The translations under genes and the position numbers were made by a program. Positions 7,173 through 12,714 of a stretch of DNA of 14,304 bases are shown piece after piece. The DNA comes from Streptomycetaceae bacterium (lineage in GTDB: Bacteria; Actinomycetota; Actinomycetes; Nanopelagicales; Nanopelagicaceae), in contig JAIXPU010000103.1 of the NCBI GenBank assembly GCA_027486075.1, forward strand, positions 1 through 14,304, given 5' to 3'. Under the pieces are notes generated by a model. It was not told the origin of the DNA. It made no database searches and was given only the letters and a program-made list of their open reading frames with translations. How positions within the stretch are numbered: position 1 is the stretch's first letter; every line of letters begins with the position of its first letter.

Positions 7173-8444
7173 TTATTTCTGTTCGCCCATAGAAGAATCG
7201 CGCACCGTGGGTGCGTAAGGAGGAAGCCCGGATTTCATTTGGCGAACGCCAGGTACAAAGAGAACTGCGGCGCAGATGACGAGATGAACTACAGAGATAC
7301 CAATTAAGAGCGGACGTTCGCCGAGCCAATCTGCCATAGGACCGGCAAGGGCCATTCCAAGTGGAAGCAGACCAACTGTTCCCATGTAATCAATACTGAA
7401 AACGCGCGCTTGATATTCCGCAGGAACTTCTCGTTGCACTGTTGTAAACCAGAATGCTTCCCAAGGCCCCACGGAGAATCCTGCCAAGAAGTAAGCGAGG
7501 AAGATGAGTTCGCGTGTAGTTGGAAATGCTAAAACTAATGGAGCAAGAATAAAGAGCCCCCAGACGACAACAGCAACCGTTCCGGGATTCTTGATCTTTA
7601 ACTTGATACTTATGATTGCTGAAATTAAACCTCCGGCGCTAAAGAGTGCGGCGGCGGTTGCGTAGACTGCGGCAGTTCCGAAATCTCTCTTGGTGATTAC
7701 GGGCAGCAGAACATTCTCTACTCCTACTACCATCATCAATTGGAAGGTCGCCATGATGATCATGGCAGCGATCCATTTGTAGTACCAGACAACGCGAAGA
7801 CCTTCTTTGACTTCGTGTATAAATTTTTCTGGCTCACGTTCTTTAATATCTTCGCGATTTTCTGTGACGCGAAAGAGCATCGCAGCCCCTAATAAAAAGA
7901 AGCACGATGTAGCTATATAGGTGATGTGTGTGCCAAATGAAACAATTAAGACGCCTGCAATACCTGGCCCTGCAATGGTTCCGCCTTTTGTTGCAATCCC
8001 CCGAAGAACATTTCCTGCTGGTAGTTGATGATCCGGCAAGATGCTCGGCATGATGGCACCAACGGCTGGCCCACCAAAGGCATCGCTGACGCCCATAAGA
8101 AAGATGATTCCACCCAAAACCCAAAATGAGATTGATTCTGGTTCGGCAAAGATAACGATGCTGCCAATAACTGCACGAAAGCCATCGGCCGCAATTAAAA
8201 CTGTCCGGCGAGGTAAGCGATCTGCCCACACGCCACCCATAGGTGCAAAGAGCACACCAGCAAGGATGCGTACACCCAGAATTAGCCCAAGAACTGTGGC
8301 GCTACCGCCTGCATCAAGAACAGATATAGCGAGTGCAATTGGAAAGGCGGTCATCGCCACGATGGTCAGAACAGTTGAAAGCCAGAGATTTCTGTAGGAG
8401 CGATTGGCAAAGAGAGAGCCCGGTTCGAAATATTTCTTCAACAT
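7173..8444 (-). CDS. Major facilitator superfamily exporter, EntS/MFS_3-like
   Basis: This 423-residue protein has the alternating hydrophobic segments of a 12-helix MFS transporter. The N-terminal NRSYRNLWLS motif and the loop 2-3 motif A GGVWADRLPRR (residues 70-80) are characteristic of the MFS_3/EntS-type drug and siderophore efflux branch. The proton-coupled export role is known for the family; the substrate cannot be inferred here. It lies in the same orientation between clpP2 (27-nt gap) and clpX (47-nt gap), a place where actinobacteria usually have direct clpP2-clpX adjacency, so it is probably an insertion into the clp cluster. The ATG at 8444-8442 sits inside the loop of a GC-rich stem, with a modest GGCGAGAA-like SD. 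The C-terminus is hydrophilic and short. Confidence 0.9.
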   Translation of the reverse strand: MLKKYFEPGSLFANRSYRNLWLSTVLTIVAMTAFPIALAISVLDAGGSATVLGLILGVRILAGVLFAPMGGVWADRLPRRTVLIAADGFRAVIGSIVIFAEPESISFWVLGGIIFLMGVSDAFGGPAVGAIMPSILPDHQLPAGNVLRGIATKGGTIAGPGIAGVLIVSFGTHITYIATSCFFLLGAAMLFRVTENREDIKEREPEKFIHEVKEGLRVVWYYKWIAAMIIMATFQLMMVVGVENVLLPVITKRDFGTAAVYATAAALFSAGGLISAIISIKLKIKNPGTVAVVVWGLFILAPLVLAFPTTRELIFLAYFLAGFSVGPWEAFWFTTVQREVPAEYQARVFSIDYMGTVGLLPLGMALAGPMADWLGERPLLIGISVVHLVICAAVLFVPGVRQMKSGLPPYAPTVRDSSMGEQK

Positions 8445-8458
8445 TTCTCGCCGGGCTC
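8416..8458 (-). promoter_or_regulatory. Inverted repeat enclosing the MFS start codon
   Basis: GAGCCCGG (8458-8451 on the minus strand) and CCGGGCTC (8423-8416) are perfect 8-bp complements separated by 27 nt. In the mRNA the loop would contain the SD-like GCGAGAA, the ATG and the first codons, including the 10-nt palindrome GAAATATTTC. The position suggests possible translational control, or an effect on clpP2 mRNA stability. The large loop and the lack of a clean U-run argue against an intrinsic terminator. Confidence 0.35.
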
Positions 8459-8471
8459 GCCTTCTAATTTT

Positions 8472-9098
8472 CTACGCGGAAGGCTTAGCCTTTCGGGAAG
8501 CCATAACCTTATCGATTAATCCGTACTCAACTGCTTCTGCAGCGGTAAGAATTTTATCGCGCTCAATCTCTGCAGCGATCTGCTCGATTGTGCGGTTGGA
8601 GTGCTTAGCCAACATAGTCTCGAGAAGTCCACGCATACGCATAATCTCGCGAGCCTGGATTTCGATATCTGATGCCTGACCGCCACCTTCAGATGATGGT
8701 TGGTGAATCAAGATACGTGAGTGTTCGAGTCCATAACGCTTACCTTTTGTGCCACCGGCAAGGATGATCGCAGCAGCTGATGCAGCTTGGCCGAGACAGA
8801 TTGTGGTGATATCTGGGCGAACAAATTGCATAGTGTCATAAATTGCAGTCAGTGCTGTAAATGAGCCACCTGGTGAGTTGATGTAGATCGAGATATCGCG
8901 ATCTGGATCCATTGATTCGAGGGTAAGTAGCTGCGCCATAACATCGTTGGCAACTGTGTCATCGATTGCCTGACCCAAGAAGATGATTCGCTCTTCGAAG
9001 AGCTTTGTATATGGATCAAGGCGCTTGTAACCGTAGGCGGTCTTCTCTTCAATCGTTGGAAGAATGTAGCGGTTTGTAATTTCTTGAATGTGCTTCAT
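8472..9098 (-). CDS. clpP2: ATP-dependent Clp protease proteolytic subunit ClpP2
   Basis: This is one of two paralogous serine-peptidase subunits. In actinobacteria these form a mixed ClpP1P2 tetradecamer that works with ClpX or ClpC. The catalytic triad is visible: Ser107 in GQAASAAA, His132 in ILIHQP and Asp181 in IERDKIL. IYINSPGGSF (residues 71-80) forms part of the oxyanion region. The 208-residue length is normal. The second position in the pair and the YGYKRLDPYTKLFEERIIFLG beginning fit the ClpP2 branch. The ATG at 9098-9096 overlaps the clpP1 stop by one base (TAATG) and has a GGGAGG SD about 9 nt upstream. The two subunits are therefore co-translated, in line with their obligate partnership. 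Confidence 0.95.
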   Translation of the reverse strand: MKHIQEITNRYILPTIEEKTAYGYKRLDPYTKLFEERIIFLGQAIDDTVANDVMAQLLTLESMDPDRDISIYINSPGGSFTALTAIYDTMQFVRPDITTICLGQAASAAAIILAGGTKGKRYGLEHSRILIHQPSSEGGGQASDIEIQAREIMRMRGLLETMLAKHSNRTIEQIAAEIERDKILTAAEAVEYGLIDKVMASRKAKPSA

Positions 9099-9724
9099 TA
9101 CTTCTTACCTCCCGCAATTTGGCCATCGTTAGTTGCAATGTGATCGATAAATCCGTAAGCAAGCGCATCCTTAGCGTTAAACCAGTTGTCGCGATCAGAA
9201 TCTGCAATGATCTTTTCAAGTGGCTGGCCTGTGTGCTTGGCGTTGAGTTCAGACATTGTCTGCTTTGTAATCGCCATCTGCTCTGCCTGGATTCGAATAT
9301 CTGTAGCTGTTCCGCCGATACCGCCAAGTGGCTGGTGCATCAAGATGCGAGCATGTGGGGTTGCATAACGCTTTCCAGGTTGACCCGCAGTGAGCAAGAA
9401 CTGGCCCATCGATGCTGCCATTCCCATTGCAACTGTTGCTACATCGTTCTTGATGTAATGCATCGTGTCGTAAATCGCCATACCTGCAGTGATTGAGCCA
9501 CCAGGTGAGTTGATGTAAAGGTAAATATCTTTTTCTGGATCTTCGGCCGCGAGAAGAAGCATCTGCGCACAAATGGAGTTAGCCATTTCGTCGCGTACTT
9601 CGCCGGCAAGAAAGATGATGCGTTCGCGGAGCAAACGGCTATAAATCTGGTCACCGAGCCCCATGAGCTCTGTTCCAGCTGAGCGGGCAACAGGTGTGTT
9701 GTCCTGTGGGTTAATAAAATCCAC
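9098..9724 (-). CDS. clpP1: ATP-dependent Clp protease proteolytic subunit ClpP1
   Basis: This is the first of the tandem ClpP subunits and should be the partner of ClpP2. Catalytic residues are Ser105 in GMAASMG, His130 in ILMHQP and Asp179 in DSDRDNWF. IYLYINSPGGSITAG (residues 67-81) marks the oxyanion region. The N-terminal 15-20 residues are probably a cleaved propeptide. The start is GTG at 9724-9722, chosen because GGAAGG lies 7 nt upstream and because the ATG at 9731 is out of frame and reads only six codons. It is separated from tig by 117 nt that contain a ClgR-like box and inverted repeats, so it probably has its own promoter. It could be swapped in name with ClpP2, but the order and the DRDNWF signature favour ClpP1. 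Confidence 0.95.
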   Translation of the reverse strand: MDFINPQDNTPVARSAGTELMGLGDQIYSRLLRERIIFLAGEVRDEMANSICAQMLLLAAEDPEKDIYLYINSPGGSITAGMAIYDTMHYIKNDVATVAMGMAASMGQFLLTAGQPGKRYATPHARILMHQPLGGIGGTATDIRIQAEQMAITKQTMSELNAKHTGQPLEKIIADSDRDNWFNAKDALAYGFIDHIATNDGQIAGGKK

Positions 9725-9731
9725 GTGTCAT

Positions 9732-9737
9732 CCTTCC
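9732..9737 (-). promoter_or_regulatory. Shine-Dalgarno that fixes the clpP1 GTG start
   Basis: GGAAGG on the minus strand lies 7 nt before the GTG of clpP1. The overlapping ATG at 9731-9729 directly abuts the SD and leads to a stop after six codons (MTRGFY), so it is unlikely to be used. Confidence 0.7.
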
Positions 9738-9783
9738 GATCGTTTTCTTCAGTAGTGACCTTAACAATCTGAGCAGCAAAATG

Positions 9784-9808
9784 CTTCCCAAATTGGGGAG
9801 ATTGCCCC
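9784..9808 (-). promoter_or_regulatory. Overlapping inverted repeats in the tig-clpP1 gap
   Basis: CTTCCCAAATTGGGGAG (9784-9800) is a 17-nt near-perfect palindrome with a central A and one wobble pair. Its GGGG arm (9795-9798) can instead pair with CCCC (9805-9808). In the clpP1 leader the middle segment CTCCCC could pair with either neighbour, giving mutually exclusive hairpins. It could equally be an operator. About 60-84 nt separate it from the clpP1 start. Confidence 0.35.
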
Positions 9809-9820
9809 TAAAAGAGGCGA

Positions 9821-9838
9821 TGTTCGCTTACGGCTAAA
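9821..9838 (+). promoter_or_regulatory. Candidate ClgR-like operator upstream of clpP1-clpP2
   Basis: The stretch containing GTTCGC, five bases, then GCT matches the actinobacterial ClgR site GTTCGC-N5-GCG with one mismatch. It also matches 12 of 14 defined positions of the Corynebacterium consensus WNNWCGCYNANRGCGWWS, recalled from memory. ClgR activates clpP1P2 and clpC in Corynebacterium, Streptomyces and Mycobacterium. The site lies just past the tig stop, about 100 nt before the clpP1 GTG. The only downstream -10-like hexamer seen is TAAGGT at 9763-9758 (minus), with a poor -35. No clgR gene is in the window. Confidence 0.45.
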
Positions 9839-9841
9839 GGG

Positions 9842-11158
9842 TTACTGCTCGTTGGCTTGCACTGCTTCGTCAGCGGCCTGAACTTCTGCAGGCTGTGCTG
9901 GGCGAAGCGCTTCGAGGTCAACCTTGTTGCCTGATTTATCGACAACAGAGACTCGAGCCAAAACAGATGCGAGAGCCTTTGCGCGAGTTACTTCAGCAAC
10001 TACCTGGCTAATCTGGCCAGCCTTCTGAAGTTCTTGCGCGAACTGCTCTGGACCCATGCCGTAACGCTGTGACATGCGGATGAGGTACTCAGTTAATTCG
10101 ATTTCATTAACTTGAATATCTTCGGCCTTCACAATTGAATCAAAGAGGAAATCTGACTTGATTGATGAACGAACCTGGCCATCCACTTCAGCGCGGTGCT
10201 CAGCATCATCCTGACGGCCTTCGCCTTCGAGGTGATCATTGACCTCATCGAGAACAATCTCATCAGGGACTGGAATATCAAGATCGGCAAGTAACTTCTC
10301 AACGAGGAGATCGCGCGCCTGTGAACCTTGTTCCATGCTCTTCACGCGCTTGAGGCGATCGGCAAAGTCAGCGCGCAGTTCAGCAACTGTGTCGAACTCA
10401 GAGGCAAGCTTTGCAAAAGAGTCATCCAGAGTTGGAAGCTCACGCTCTTTCACGGCCTTGACTACGATTTCAACATCGCCGTTTTCGCCATCTTTCTGGC
10501 CAACGAGCTGTGTTGTGAAAGTCTTAGTATCTCCCGCGCTCATGCCTACGAGTGCTTCATCAAGGCCATCAATCATGCGGTTTGAGCCAACTTCGTATGA
10601 AATTTCATTAGCCTTGCCGCCATCAACTTCTTGGCCATCAATACGTGCAGTCAGATCGATAGTGACAAAATCGCCTGACTTAGTTGCTCGCTCAACAGTA
10701 TTGAGAGTGCCGAAGCGAGCGCGAAGCTCGTCAATCTGCTCATCAATATCTGCATCAGTTACAACAACATCGTCAACGGTAATGGTGATCTTTGAGAAAT
10801 CTGGCAAGGTAACTTCTGGACGAACGCTGACTTCAACTGAGAAGTTGAGCTGCTCGTTATCAACGAATTCCTTGACATCAACGGTTGGGCGACCAACGAC
10901 GAGAACTTCGTTTTCACGCGCTGCAGCAACATAGAAATCTTGGATTGCTTCAGTGATTGCCTGATCCAAAACTGCGCCTCGGCCTACGCGCTGGTCGATC
11001 ATGGCATTTGGAACTTTGCCCTTACGAAATCCTGGGATGTTTACTGTTGCAGCTACCTTCTTATATGCAGCATCGACATACTTGCCGAGCTCTACATAGG
11101 GAACTTCGACATCTAAACGAATGCGGGTTGGAGAAAGTGTCTCGACCGTGCTTTTCAC
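9842..11158 (-). CDS. tig: Trigger factor (ribosome-associated chaperone, peptidyl-prolyl isomerase)
   Basis: Trigger factor binds ribosomal protein L23 at the exit tunnel and shields nascent chains. The ribosome-binding signature GFRKGKVP is at residues 43-50. The N-terminal domain is followed by an FKBP-type PPIase domain (about 160-245, with DFVTIDLTARIDG and MIDGLDEALVGM), then the helical C-terminal arms (about 246-420). The 438-residue length is normal, and the acidic Ala/Gln-rich tail is common in actinobacteria. The start is GTG at 11158-11156, with AGGAG (11169-11165) 6 nt upstream. The gene sits 49 nt after tRNA-Pro in the same orientation with no terminator between them, so read-through is possible. 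clpP1-clpP2 follow, the conserved order for these protein-quality-control genes. Confidence 0.97.
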   Translation of the reverse strand: MKSTVETLSPTRIRLDVEVPYVELGKYVDAAYKKVAATVNIPGFRKGKVPNAMIDQRVGRGAVLDQAITEAIQDFYVAAARENEVLVVGRPTVDVKEFVDNEQLNFSVEVSVRPEVTLPDFSKITITVDDVVVTDADIDEQIDELRARFGTLNTVERATKSGDFVTIDLTARIDGQEVDGGKANEISYEVGSNRMIDGLDEALVGMSAGDTKTFTTQLVGQKDGENGDVEIVVKAVKERELPTLDDSFAKLASEFDTVAELRADFADRLKRVKSMEQGSQARDLLVEKLLADLDIPVPDEIVLDEVNDHLEGEGRQDDAEHRAEVDGQVRSSIKSDFLFDSIVKAEDIQVNEIELTEYLIRMSQRYGMGPEQFAQELQKAGQISQVVAEVTRAKALASVLARVSVVDKSGNKVDLEALRPAQPAEVQAADEAVQANEQ

Positions 11159-11164
11159 GAAGTG

Positions 11165-11169
11165 CTCCT
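11165..11169 (-). promoter_or_regulatory. Shine-Dalgarno that fixes the tig GTG start
   Basis: AGGAG on the minus strand ends 6 nt before the GTG at 11158-11156. No ATG lies at a suitable distance in frame. Confidence 0.75.
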
Positions 11170-11207
11170 AATTGGTAAATGCAGCTACACATCTAGATAA
11201 GTGAAAC

Positions 11208-11283
11208 TGGTCGGGGCGGGGAGATTCGAACTCCCGATCTCCTGCTCCCAAAGCAGGCGCGCTAGCCACTACGCTACGCCCCG
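11208..11283 (-). tRNA. tRNA-Pro (anticodon UGG)
   Basis: A full 76-nt cloverleaf can be drawn by hand. The acceptor stem is CGGGGCG/CGCCCCG, the D arm is GCGT/GCGC, and the anticodon stem CCTGC/GCAGG encloses the loop TTTGGGA, giving anticodon TGG. The T arm is GGGAG-TTCGAAT-CTCCC, followed by discriminator A and an encoded CCA (11210-11208). It lies directly upstream of tig in the same direction and diverges from tRNA-Gly. Confidence 0.97.
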
Positions 11284-11302
11284 AGGCGCAATGACGGAGT
11301 CT

Positions 11303-11320
11303 AGAGTAATTTTTTACTCT
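11303..11320. promoter_or_regulatory. Perfect inverted repeat between divergent tRNA genes
   Basis: AGAGTAA-TTTT-TTACTCT is a 7-bp perfect inverted repeat. On the minus strand it overlaps -10-like hexamers (TACTCT and TAGACT) suited to tRNA-Pro. On the plus strand it overlaps a TTTACT -35-like hexamer for tRNA-Gly. A shared operator or promoter structure is possible. It lacks the GC-rich stem and following T-run of a terminator. Confidence 0.4.
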
Positions 11321-11341
11321 CGGTTACACACCCTGTACGCT
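11313..11341 (+). promoter_or_regulatory. Candidate promoter for tRNA-Gly
   Basis: TTTACT (11313-11318) and TACGCT (11336-11341) are separated by 17 nt on the plus strand. Transcription would start near 11348, giving a 5' leader of about 12 nt before the tRNA. The -35 overlaps the inverted repeat described separately. Confidence 0.35.
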
Positions 11342-11359
11342 CAGCCTCTCGCACCACTT

Positions 11360-11433
11360 GCGGGTGTAGCTCAATGGTAGAGCCCCAGCCTTCCAAGCTG
11401 GCCATGCCGGTTCGATCCCGGTCACCCGCTCCA
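11360..11433 (+). tRNA. tRNA-Gly (anticodon UCC)
   Basis: This is a complete 74-nt cloverleaf. The acceptor stem is GCGGGTG/CACCCGC, the D arm is GCTC/GAGC, and the anticodon stem CCAGC/GCTGG encloses the loop CTTCCAA, giving anticodon TCC. The T loop is TTCGATC, with discriminator T and an encoded CCA (11431-11433). The gene ends 3 nt before the stop codon of the convergent collagen-like gene, and no terminator is visible between them. Confidence 0.97.
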
Positions 11434-11436
11434 GAG

Positions 11437-12471
11437 TTAACTAATTGAACCAACCTTGGCTATGTATGCAGTTCCTGAAAACGTAATCCCACCCGGTCCA
11501 GACTCTCCCGTCGAATCAATTATTCGAACTACCAAACTCAATGGGCTGGTTGAAGTGCTAATTGTGCCCATGATTTGAAATCCGTACATATTGGTTACAC
11601 CGCTAGTGAGGACTCGCGTGAAATCACCTCGGAAAACATTAAAAGACGGTGTTGTTCCTGTTGAAGAAATTGATGCACCGAGTTTCAACCCGGCATTTGT
11701 ATTTGGGCCTTGAATAAATACTTGGAACCAATAAGAAGAATTTGCTTCCAACGTTCCAAAGTTTGGCGAATCCGCTCCTCCATTGGGAGTCACTGTGCTG
11801 ACAGAGAAATTGTCAATCTGCACAACTGCAACATTGGAAACGCCAGCAGGTCCGGTAGCTCCGGTAGCACCTGTTGCACCTGCGGAACCATTTGCTCCTG
11901 CAGCACCTGTCGCTCCCGTTGCTCCAGCTGGACCGGTAGCGCCTGCCGGACCAGTTGCACCTGTTGCGCCAGTTGCACCTTGTGGCCCAGGTGTGCCGCT
12001 TCCGCTTCCAGACGATCCTGTAGCTCCTGTTGCACCGGTTGCACCTTGTGGTCCTGTTGGACCAGCAGGACCAGTTGCACCTATAGCGCCTTTCTCACCT
12101 TGCGGGCCTGCAGGACCTGATGGACCACTCGTTGTTGAAGCGTTGGCTACTGTCTTTCCATCACTTCCATTCTTCCCATCGTTACCGTTCTTTCCATCCG
12201 CTCCATTAGTTCCTGTTGGACCTGTCGGACCCTGCAAATTTTTTGGTGCTGGCCACTTTCCATTTTTCTTTGGACCATAAATCAGAAGCGAACGAGTATC
12301 GATATAAAAATCACCATTAATCCCTACAGAGAGAGTGGGGGCACCTTTCCCATTAAGAATTGTGTTTGGAATCGATGTGGCGCTTCTACCTGCAGCACCT
12401 GCCGGTAGCGCAGAAAACACTGATGTAGATAGTGCAATCACGAAAAGGATTGATAAAGGGCGCTTCTTCAT
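11437..12471 (-). CDS. Secreted collagen-like Gly-X-Y repeat protein
   Basis: The 344-residue protein starts with a Sec signal peptide (MKKRP, then a hydrophobic core and an AGA-A-type cleavage region near residues 25-28). A short domain with GINGDFYIDTRSLLIYGPK (50-68) follows; this type often precedes collagen repeats in bacterial surface proteins. About 40 Gly-X-Y triplets come next, in three tracts (81-107, 116-157 and 159-209) rich in GAT and GPA. A C-terminal beta-rich region of about 134 residues (211-344) resembles the globular caps of BclA/C1q-like proteins in layout only. The tracts should form a trimeric triple helix outside the cell. No LPxTG or C-terminal anchor is seen, so attachment is unknown. 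The start is supported by GGAGG 6 nt upstream. Its role is not known; adhesion or surface-coat functions are typical guesses. Confidence 0.88.
   Translation of the reverse strand: MKKRPLSILFVIALSTSVFSALPAGAAGRSATSIPNTILNGKGAPTLSVGINGDFYIDTRSLLIYGPKKNGKWPAPKNLQGPTGPTGTNGADGKNGNDGKNGSDGKTVANASTTSGPSGPAGPQGEKGAIGATGPAGPTGPQGATGATGATGSSGSGSGTPGPQGATGATGATGPAGATGPAGATGATGAAGANGSAGATGATGATGPAGVSNVAVVQIDNFSVSTVTPNGGADSPNFGTLEANSSYWFQVFIQGPNTNAGLKLGASISSTGTTPSFNVFRGDFTRVLTSGVTNMYGFQIMGTISTSTSPLSLVVRIIDSTGESGPGGITFSGTAYIAKVGSIS
11842..12231 (-). repeat. Degenerate 9-bp tandem repeat encoding Gly-X-Y triplets
   Basis: This region encodes about 40 Gly-X-Y triplets, interrupted by VANASTTS (residues 108-115) and by a single Ser (158). 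GAT units (GGN GCN ACN) dominate the promoter-distal half and are often clustered three in a row. This makes the DNA locally repetitive, with an antisense pattern of Pro/Ala codons. Copy-number change by slippage or recombination would stay in frame. Confidence 0.85.
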
Positions 12472-12518
12472 AGGTAACCTCCACGACGGTCTGATGTCAC
12501 CAGTGTGAAGCTTTGGCT

Positions 12519-12524
12519 AAGATA
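12519..12524 (-). promoter_or_regulatory. Candidate -10 element of the collagen-like gene
   Basis: TATCTT on the minus strand fits TANNNT and lies about 48 nt before the ATG. It would give a leader of about 40 nt with the GGAGG SD. The -35 at 17 nt (AGTTTG) is poor and is followed by the palindrome GGGTAACCC. Confidence 0.35.
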
Positions 12525-12666
12525 GTGAAATCGGGTAACCCCAAACTTTTCTCTGAGAATGTGAGGGGGTTCAGGCTAGGTGCTCACACTTATCAGCTCG
12601 GATTCTCAAGATCGTCACAGGGAATCCATACCCATTTGTGAGCCACAGAAGATTAAGTACGTACAA

Positions 12667-12688
12667 GTTGAAATCAAAGGTTTTCAAC
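12667..12688 (+). promoter_or_regulatory. Inverted repeat upstream of the small secreted protein
   Basis: GTTGAAA and TTTCAAC are perfect 7-bp complements separated by 8 nt. The repeat ends 26 nt before the ATG and 14 nt before the SD. It contains a -35-like TTGAAA. It could be an operator or a leader hairpin. Confidence 0.35.
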
Positions 12689-12702
12689 ATAAGGCACGGG
12701 AC

Positions 12703-12707
12703 GGGAG
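12703..12707 (+). promoter_or_regulatory. Shine-Dalgarno that decides the start at 12715
   Basis: GGGAG lies 7 nt before the ATG at 12715. The reading frame is open upstream to 12580, but only this ATG combines an SD with a signal peptide directly after it. Confidence 0.7.
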
Positions 12708-12714
12708 ACATTTA

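Larger units (their letters stand above)
12472..12714. other. Divergent intergenic region between the two secreted-protein genes
   Basis: These 243 nt hold no credible gene. On the minus strand, TATCTT (12524-12519) is a plausible -10 for the collagen-like gene, with the palindrome GGGTAACCC (12533-12541) overlapping its -35 region. A nested inverted repeat spans 12555-12607, and a 7-bp perfect repeat (GTTGAAA/TTTCAAC) spans 12667-12688. For the plus-strand gene no clean -10 was found; TTGAAA at 12668-12673 is a good -35 match without an obvious partner. Confidence 0.5.

Noticed and set aside
8416..8458. Intrinsic terminator after clpP2
   Set aside because: The stem encloses a 27-nt loop that contains the next gene's start codon, and it is followed by TCTCTCTTTG instead of a clean T-run.
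10239..10934. A 231-codon open frame antisense to tig
   Set aside because: Its Ser/Thr/Arg-rich composition is what the reverse complement of tig codons produces. It has no motif, no SD and no promoter, and tig is unmistakably the real gene.
11842..12231. Short tandem units resembling a repeat array or CRISPR
   Set aside because: The period is 9 bp and follows the Gly-X-Y codon pattern. There are no unique spacers and no cas genes.
11783..12280. A Pro/Ala-rich 165-codon frame opposite the collagen-like gene
   Set aside because: It is the complement of the Gly-X-Y repeats. The sense strand has a signal peptide, an SD and collagen periodicity.
12580..12714. Upstream extension of the exported-protein frame
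   Set aside because: The extension lacks an SD, has no family-like sequence and would bury the signal peptide at residue 46. The ATG at 12715 has an SD and an immediate signal peptide.
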